From the NCBI GenBank assembly GCA_026120185.1, contig JANUWF010001614.1, positions 3,459,501-3,523,500 on the forward strand: a DNA stretch of 64,000 nucleotides, read 5' to 3'. Source of the stretch: Voacanga thouarsii (Eukaryota; Streptophyta; Magnoliopsida; Gentianales; Apocynaceae). The notes beneath the pieces were generated by a model. The model was not told the DNA's origin. It worked only from the letters and a program-made list of their open reading frames with translations, and searched no databases. Positions 56,069 through 64,000 of the stretch are shown here, piece by piece; position 1 is the first letter of the stretch, and each line of letters begins with the position of its first letter. Both the position numbers and the translations under genes were made by a program.

Positions 56069-57951
56069 TAAAGCTTAAAAAATGTAAAGCAAGCATACTG
56101 GAGCAAATAAAATGTAGGAAAACATGAACAACGGAATATGTAATTTATTACCTCCGCACTTTACTTTGAAATTTTGTTTATGCAAAGCCAAAGCAATTAG
56201 TGCCGACTCAACAATTTTTGGTTCACTTGTGGAAGCCAATGGTGATAATCCTGCAAGTCGTCTACTTCTCCAAGCTTGTATGAATGCCGAAGCTCTCCAG
56301 TTCTCAGAATATTCCTCATCCTAAATACCATTGGTGAAAAACAATTCAGTCAAGAAGACAATCTTGTGCTCTTGACACTCTACTATCAAATTAGCAATAT
56401 CAAGATGAGAAGAGATCAAGTTGCTCCACAGGCTATTTTTTTTTTTCACAGTCATATATCCCAAACATACACAGCTTATTTGATAACCAAGACTACCGAG
56501 GTTCTAGTTTTTCAAAAACATTCGGGTGTTATTAAGATATGGTTTCACAGAAGACGTTTTGCTAGCCCTAAACTCTTCTATTCTATGATTAAAAAAAACC
56601 ATCCTGCCTAGGCTATTGGGCCAAAAATTATTATTATTTATTCTTAGACTCAATGAGACTATAAATAATAAACCTTAATTATCTAATTTTTAGGCTTATA
56701 AAATAGTCCAATAAATAATTAATGAGCCCAAATAGACCAAGATAATTATTCAAGCATTTTACCTAGCTTAGGCCCATATCAATCTTTCCAATTATTCAGT
56801 TTGGGCTCAAGCCCTGAATAATTATTTAACCAATTAAACAAAACAATAAATTTAATTCCTCTCGACATTGTTATTTTATTCTAGTCCAATAATAAATTTG
56901 ACTTCCTAAATAAAACAAAAACCTATTTAACCGAGACCATTTCCTCAACCCAAAATTAATTAGGGATTATGGGCTATTCCGAGGACCAAAAAGACACATT
57001 GCATTGGCTACTAAAATGGCCAAAATACCACGGCTATATAAATAACTGTATTTTATATTCTAAATATTTTCTAATATTACCATAAGAAAATATTAACTCC
57101 AAGGACGATGTTGCGTTAGCAATGTCTCTGACCTACAAGGGTAATGACTAAAATACCCTCTACACAATGTCGTTCATTTAGAGAGGAAGAAGAGTACTAG
57201 CATCTCTCGAAAAGACATCTACTATCATTAGACTTCTAGTACAACGATTCATGATTTTTTGGAATGTTTCTACTTTCCAAGAGAGCTACCCTAAAGAAAA
57301 TATCCATGTCATGTTCTATAGGACCCTAGATATTTAGATCATTCGGACAGTCACAAGGGGCGATATAGCATAGAAGCTATCTTCTACAAGTCTGTCTTAA
57401 CTAACTAGTCACATATATACCCAACATACAAGTATATTGGTCCTATAATAGAACCTCAACTATAGTATATCAAAACATATACTCCTAGCTTTGTCAGACA
57501 GCCAACTCATTCTCAAGTCGTCAAGTACAAGTCCACGCTAGAGCAGTAGTAGTCTAGGTTTCTTTCCGTATAGTACTTTTAGAAACCACCACTACAGGTT
57601 CAATTCTATATATTCGAAATACGCTCATGTTATGAAGTGAGAAGACTACTCACTGGCTGAAGGTAAGCCATTCTCCATTTAGAATTCATAACATAATAAC
57701 CTTACCATGATGAGATTCTCATTCTCATCATTCAATTAAGAACAATAGTTTATATGTTAAATAACCCATGGTACATACTATGAAAGACCTCCATTCACAT
57801 AACTATTTACTTAAACACAATGGGTCTTTCCTAGTGAAATTGTGCACAAAAGTAATGAAAAATTCACAAACAATTTATGAGAATAAACCTTTTATTAATA
57901 TAAACTAAAATTACATCAGAAACCTAGTATAAGAGAACATATATTCCAACA
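56069..57951 (-). mobile_element. Probable copia-like LTR on the minus strand
   Basis: On the minus strand it begins TGTTGGAATATATGTTCTC at 57951 and ends next to the PBS complement at 56055-56068. Length (about 1.9 kb) and termini fit an LTR, but the inner end does not show a clean CA, and no second copy exists in the window for comparison. Small plus-strand ORFs (56124-56324, 56276-56611) show no known domain. Target duplication not found. Confidence 0.4.
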
Positions 57952-57970
57952 AAATACCCAAGAGGAATAA

Positions 57971-60905
57971 TGTAACACCCCATCCTTGATGCGCCTAGAA
58001 ATGGGGGAGTATATTATCCATATAGGATGAGCTTCTTGCATATAGACATATTTAGCATGGTGAAGATGAATTATTTGAGTTTGGTATATGAAGAAAATTG
58101 TTGTGCTTTAGCGATGATTGAGAAATACTACTTGAAATAATGATGGATAGTATATTTTGCATAAAAAATATTAATTGAAAAAAAAAATGCATATGCACAT
58201 ATAGATGTATAGTTAATTCTAAATTTGTATACTAGATTATTGAGTAGTTATTAATTAAAATAACAAATAATTTAGGTAACTAGATAATACATGTTTACAC
58301 ACACACACACATACACACACACACACACGCACATACATATTTATTATATTTTTATATATTTATTAAATGTTCATTGTAGGTTTATTTTATTTGGTTAGGT
58401 ATTAATTTAGGGAGTATTTAAATTTTATCTTGCAAGACTTCCTTCTTATTTTATTTTATTTGGAAAAATTTTGAATTACTTTAATTTAAAATTTAATCTA
58501 ACTAGAAGAATATCTTGAGGAAATTTCTAGGCTTCTAGAAGACTTAATGCTGCCACTTAGGAGGAGGAAGAAGAAGAAACCCTAATTCTTGTATATTTAA
58601 GAAACTATATTGAAAGTATTTTTAGTTTCCAAACTTTTAATGCTTAGAAAAATTTTTAAAAGTATTAATCCCTATTTCTTCTCCATTATGCTGCCACTTT
58701 TGCTCCTTCTTGGCCAGCTACCTAGATTCCTAAACCATCTAGGATTGTGTTAAATTAATTAAAGGAAGCCTTTTATTAGTTAAAACCTAGAGCAAAGAGG
58801 ATTTTCCTTTAAATTCTTCTTTTCTCTTTTAAATTCCTAAACCTAATATAATTCTTCTATAAAACCTAGCTAAATTAGAATTTGGAGTCCTAACAAACCC
58901 CAGCAGCCATCTCACTCTCTCACTCTCCCCACTAGCACACGAAAATCTTCCTCCTTGTGCCAAAACTAATTGTTTCATTGCTTACAGAAAAATTTCTGCA
59001 CAAAGTCACACATGGAGCATCATTCTGGGATCTATTGCTTAAGGTTCATGGAAGAATTAGAAGCTTAATCACACAATCTTGCCTCTCTAAGGTTGTTTGA
59101 ACTAGGTGAAACAAGAAGTAATGATCTAGAGCTTTTCTTTTATTTGATTCCTCTAGTGCTGCCACCTTAGAGAAAAATTAGGGTTTAAGGTTTCAAGAAT
59201 TCTTAGCATCTATTTCTTGATTTAAAATTCATATTTATCACCAATACTTGTTGTGATATTGGAAAAGAAACCTTATTTCAATGGATTTTTACATAAGAAA
59301 ATACCTTTTCTCTTGAATTGTTGTATTTATAAAAAATTGGAAAAGGAAAAGATTATTTCTTGATATGCTTTTGAATGATCTTGATGTGTTCTCTGCTAGG
59401 ATTGTTTTTGCCAACTTAAATGCACTCCATGTTTGTGTTTTCTTTAGTAAATAAGCCTAAGGAGTTGATTTCTGAAGGATGGAATAAATTATATGCTTGC
59501 TGGAATTTCTTAAAATACATGTTAGTTGCTTGTTTTGGTTAAAAATAAATTAGCAATGTAATTTATTATTGCAAGACCTTTTGATATTGGTTACTACACA
59601 TGGTTGGGATGTTATTTATGTTAATAATCAATCATGAAAACCCTAGGTTTGATCCCAGTAAATTTTTGAAAAATAGAGGATGCAAAAACAGAGTTTATCA
59701 GTTTTATTGTATGTTCAATTTGAGGTTGCTAATTCCTTGTGAAACATTCTGAATCTAAACAACGTTAAAACAGAGAAGACATAGGTTTATGCGTGTAGTT
59801 GATAACTGGAAATTTTCAGAATTTTCTTCTGTGTGGATTACAGTTACAATTTTTTCTTTAATGCTGGTCTGTTCTGGCAGAATGCTATAGTAATGAAAAG
59901 AGTTTTTCTGAGCATGATTGAAGTCTGATTTTTGTAAATGGCCACTTGTAATCTATTTTATATATTTATGGTATATTTTTGCAAAATTTGAGGTCAATCC
60001 TGTATATTTTTATATGCATTATACTCTTAGGAAAGATGGGGTAAGTTGCTAGAAGTTATGAACAGCTTTGGATTCTCAAGGAAACTACCTAATATTAATT
60101 TATGTACTTTCTGTATGTACAATACTAGGATATATTGACATTTAGGAATGTGCTAAAGGTTTATATATTGATTTATTTGAAGTCATTATATAGTATATAT
60201 TAGTGGATTTTGGCAAGAACTTGAGATGCTATAAGTACGTTATAAATGTGGAGTATGTTTTCCTAAGGTATATAGGATTAAGTTGTGATGTTCTATTTTT
60301 ATGACTTTTTCTTAGACTTAGAATGTTGCTAAGGGCTAAGACCTACTCTTTGTGGTCAAGAAACTTATTTGCTACACCAAGGTAAGTCCCATTCCATATG
60401 CATCCATGAAAATTATTTATTAAAAGGGTAAATTCCTATATATTTACAAAAACTTAAGTAAATTATTTTATTTTTGGAAACCTATATACTCAGAATTCTC
60501 AAAATCCGTTATACATTTGGAGCTGAATTATTTATTGCATTAAGCAAACAAACCTGGGTTTATATACTCATGCATACAAAGTTGCAAAAATTATAGATGA
60601 CTCTTATTTTTGCAATTAGCTCCTCTTATAAAGTATGTTATGCGAAGTGTGATAACTAAAAATGTGATAACTTTGAAAGTTGATGTGAAGGCTTTACAAA
60701 AGTGAAATTGTGGAAACGTTAAGTACTCAATGAGGGCAGGACCTCTATACTAGTCTTAATCATATTGAGAAGGTCTCCCTGTTGGTGGCCACCTATGGGG
60801 GATTGACTCCTTTTGATTGGGTGCCAGTATAGGAGAGTTGAGCTAGTCCTCAGCTAGTGACGAGGTTCCAAGGAACTGACAGCCGAATATGGGACAACCT
60901 ATAAT
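57971..60905 (+). mobile_element. Truncated gypsy LTR (family C)
   Basis: It starts TGTAACACCCCATCC, contains TTAAGTACTCAA (60719-60730, one base different from the shared palindrome) followed by AGGGCAGGACC...ATACTAGTCTT and GGTGGCCACCTATGGGGG. These are the same ordered blocks as in families A and B, in otherwise unrelated sequence. It breaks off near 60905, before the usual CCCCTTGTCC end block. A (CA)n run lies at 58294-58331. No coding content. Confidence 0.7.
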
Positions 60906-61290
60906 AACCCTCATTTTTATACTTTAATCGGCTGCTACTTTGTATATAATAAGAATTTGTATAAGTGACCAGAACAAGAAATGATTAGTATAATGAGAGG
61001 AACGTTTTGCGATAAAAGGGCATTATTAGAATTTTACAATTGTAGAAACCTAAATGGAATTTTAAGATAGTTCTACCGGGCATTATTAGAATTTTAAAAT
61101 TGTAGAAAACTAAATGGAATTTTAAGATAGTTCTACCCATACTTTTATATTTCAATTAACAACTACTTCGTATAGAATGAGAATTTGGGTATAAGCTTAG
61201 AACAAAAGTTGATTAGTACGATGAGACAAATATTTTGGTATAATTTGAATTTTCAGGGGTATTGTTATAATTTTGATTGCAATATTCGAC
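60906..61290. repeat. Local tandem duplication, about 225-bp unit plus a 60-bp inner duplicate
   Basis: A 60-base block, GGGCATTATTAGAATTTTA to TAAGATAGTTCTAC, occurs at about 61018 and 61078, nearly identical. Around it, the flank at 60915-61020 (AGAATTTG, GATTAGTA, AATGAGAG) is imperfectly repeated at 61140-61250. No gene. Origin unknown. Confidence 0.65.
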
Positions 61291-61435
61291 CGCAAATTGC
61301 ATAGAATTAGGAAAGAATTGAGAAATTTGATTCCTACCATTGAGTTCAGTAAAATTCATAGATTCTATTAATGGAATAAAATATTTTCCCGATACGGACT
61401 GAAATTATAGTTATTTTCTGAGAAAATTCTAAAAT
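61291..61435. other. Unassigned AT-rich sequence
   Basis: No similarity to other parts of the window was noticed and no ORF of interest was seen. It ends where copia LTR homology starts (GTTTGTTAAGCATTGTG, 61440). Confidence 0.3.
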
Positions 61436-62402
61436 GTAGTTGTTTGTTAAGCATTGTGATTTGATTCCAATCTCTGGAGCTTGATCGAAGGCCGCCTATG
61501 AGATGGATATTGGGTACATTGTGAGGTAAACAAAAGTAGTTGAACGGGTCAATAAAGGATTCACCACTCCTAATAGTGAGGGAGAATATCTCACGGCTAC
61601 TTGTAGGAATTACTACTCGAGAAGTCCTTGGCCAAGGCATATGTTCCAATTGATACACATCTAGAGTAGTAGGTTCCTCGTACAAGTATAATTATATTCG
61701 GGCCAGAATTAATATATATTCTAGAGGGAGTTAGCACTAATTCCGTACTCTAGACCGAATGAGATATTGTATGGTGAAAGGAATTAATTGCACTATAATT
61801 TGTTATTGAAGGGTTATGTCAAGGCACTTGACTTCCTGGACTCTTGGGTGGTCATGATGTGTTGCTAGATACCGCTCATGAATTGGGAATATGGGTTTAT
61901 TAATTGATGAATTAATAAACCAATTCTGATTAGAATTAATAGGATTAATTCTAATTAATTAAGGATTATTAATCTCAAAGACATTTGGATTAATTCATGT
62001 TCCCTACCAATTAATCAGGAAACCTAATAGGTTACACACAAAAGAGGAATATATACTCAAGATGTTATTTGATAACAAAATGGGGTTTATTGCGAGAAAG
62101 AGAAGTTGATGTGGCTAAATTATAATTAGTTATAATTTATGGGCCAATTTGTAATTCTGTGAACTTGAGGGCTTCTAATTACAAATAGAGAATTTTGGAA
62201 TTCTCAGATGTGAGGACCATTCTTTCATGTGTGTCATGACTTGTTTGCTGCCTTTTATTAAACCAACACACACATGAATGAATGGGTGTCAATGCTGCTT
62301 TTTATCAACACACATGAAGGAATGGGTGTCATGACATGAGATAATGTCTGTTGGGCCATCCACACAAGAGATAAATAAGGATATGATCTTTATGTTCTCA
62401 AG

Positions 62403-62440
<38 letters not shown>

Positions 62441-62645
62441 ACTCATTCCAAGAGTGACACCAAGACTCTTCTTCTTATTCTTCTTTCTCTAGTTTTGCTT
62501 ATCAAGAAGAACAAGGAAGAAAAACCCTAGCCACTATTGTTGTTTTTTGCTAGCACAGAAAATCTTTATGCTTGAGTGATATCCTTCGTGTGGATTTCTA
62601 TTAGAGATAATCACATACTGTGATTATAGTGGTTGGACATACAAC
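61436..62645 (+). mobile_element. Internal fragment of the copia LTR
   Basis: It aligns with the copia LTR from about position 485 of the reference (compare 14878 onward and 49318 onward) up to TAGTGGTTGGACATACAACT. Both ends are truncated. Around 62200-62450 it carries extra sequence absent from other copies, including a short direct repeat (ACACATGAA...GAATGGGTGTCA, 62272 and 62308) and a (CT)n run at 62407-62435. Confidence 0.8.
62407..62435. repeat. (CT)n microsatellite
   Basis: About 14 CT units inside the copia LTR fragment. Confidence 0.9.
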
Positions 62646-62659
62646 TCTCGTGGTGATTC

Positions 62660-64000
62660 TTCATAGGTTACATGGGTATACACACATACACAAAATACAA
62701 AAGATAGCATCTTTTTGCGAAAAGAACAAGTATACATATTTACATTTTTACATATTAACATATTTACATGGTTCAATCAACAAAATCCAAGCTTTCATGA
62801 TGTTGTTCCCCCGCAAGGGCGCCAAAAACTTCATGTCAAATCAAGTTTTTCAAACACACCTCTGTGATGAAATAGAAAAATATCCTAATCCCAGGCAACA
62901 GTGCTAAAAACTTGATGCGTATTTATTTGGGTATAAAAATCATATAAAAACTAAGCACATTCCCAATCAAGTTTACATTAAAACGTTAACCCCAAATTAC
63001 ACATATGAGCAAGCGTACTCATCATTACATAGCATAGGGTTCAAACGAGTGTCGATCCTTAAGGAACAAGTATGCATTAATCACTTTTCTTTCATTATTC
63101 AACTGACTCTATAAAGTGAAAAAGAAATAAAAATAAAATAAAATAAAATAAAATATATATATGTCAAGGATGGAGAATTATGTAACTCAAGCCACATTAT
63201 TTAGATAAACATGATCTTAAAGAACCCAACCATTATCATAACTAATCATTCCTTTGGCATCATGAAGGATTAAGATAGACTCACATCTTTTCCAATCTAT
63301 GAAATCACTATCTCCTAAACAAATTAGTATCACATATTTTGTCTCAACTAATTCACCCAAAAGATGAATTAAACACAATCCTTGATTAAATTTTCATATT
63401 TTGGCAAACTTAAAACATGAAATTAACCAATGAATCCATATTCTGGCAGACATCAATTAACCTTCAATTACCTAGTTCTTCACAATTAATCTCTTTTTCA
63501 AGCAAGTTAAGACACAACAAATATGAAACTAATGAATTGAAACCACCATCAATCTCTTTTCAAGCAAGTCAATGGAAAGAAACAATCAATTAATCTCGTA
63601 ATAGGCACAAGTAATTAAATACCAAGAAGAACAACAAATTAATCAAAATATCAAATAACTCTATAAATCATGAGTACCTAAAACAATGTCGAATTACAAT
63701 AAAACAATTAATACATCATTGTCAATAAAAAGAAAACAAAGTAAAAGAAAACACTCATAGAGAAGCCTCCTTCTTCTTCCTTTGAAGACCTTCTTGTACA
63801 ACCTTCCTTGAACTGAGGAATTTCTCCTTTGATTGAATGATTTTCTGTGATAATCAATGAATTCTCCTCTTTTTCCTTGTGTTTTCCATCTATTTATAGG
63901 CTTGGAAAGTGTCTAAACTCGTTGCTGCAATGTTCTTGGTCGAGTAGAAGTAGGAAAGTACTAAAACTCCACAGCTTACCAAAAACCGAGTAGAAAAATC
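62660..64000 (-). mobile_element. Second Athila-like copy, 5' LTR and leader, running off the window
   Basis: 62660-62912 parallels the leader at 43650-43804 (AAAATACAAAAGATA, the CATATTTACATGGTT phrase, CATGATGTTGTTCCCC). The LTR starts TGATGCGTATTTATTTGGG at 62913 and follows the first copy's LTR to the right edge (last bases match about 44910). Two PBS-like blocks are present: TCCCCCGCAAGGGCGCCA (62807-62824) and a weaker ATCCCAGGCAACAGTGCT (62887-62904) next to the LTR. It is more diverged than the two LTRs of the first element are from each other. Confidence 0.85.

Noticed and set aside
55580..57951. A cellular gene around 56124-56611
   Set aside because: The ORFs are short, have no recognisable domain, and lie in what looks like a minus-strand LTR next to a primer-binding site.

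Overview
The window is plant nuclear DNA that consists almost entirely of nested transposable elements. It is AT-rich, with Ty3/gypsy and Ty1/copia LTR retrotransposons, a CACTA DNA transposon, tRNA-Met and tRNA-Asp primer-binding sites, and plant-type VPS29 and acyl-CoA thioesterase exon fragments. I see no intact cellular gene. The species cannot be named from the sequence; a flowering plant with a repeat-rich genome is the safe statement.

Layout. 1-1372 is the 3' part of a long gypsy LTR (family A). 1374-14382 is a decayed Del/Tekay-like chromovirus (gag, protease, RT, RNase H, integrase, chromodomain-like tail, PPT, 3' LTR of family B). Its RNase H is split by a 4.29-kb solo LTR of family A (4811-9104) with a perfect 5-bp target duplication. 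From 14394 to 51372 runs a copia complex built of segments of one family in alternating orientation (+, -, +, -, +). Into it have inserted two more family A solo LTRs (15568-19805 and 20777-25077), a 9.8-kb CACTA element (26464-36269) and an 8.9-kb Athila-like gypsy element without pol (36470-45354). Each of these has its target-site duplication, so the host sequence can be followed across every insertion. From 51373 to 64000 there is a patchwork of truncated LTRs (families A, B and C, a copia-like LTR on the minus strand, the same copia family again) and the start of a second Athila-like copy that runs off the right edge.

The most notable part is the CACTA element. It has TIR ends and subterminal repeats but no visible transposase. 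Instead it carries a VPS29 exon, two exons of a hotdog-fold acyl-CoA thioesterase, a GC-rich block with a 47-bp minisatellite, a (CATA)n tract, and about 26 copies of a 151-bp tandem repeat organised as alternating dimers and a 13-monomer (1965-bp) higher-order duplication.

Other points worth a look: a tRNA-like A-box/B-box cassette in two different gypsy LTR families, a shared 12-bp palindrome in every gypsy LTR here, and two back-to-back long palindromes at the end of the copia complex. Every coding region is broken by stops, frameshifts, insertions or catalytic-site changes, so the features describe fossils rather than genes working together.
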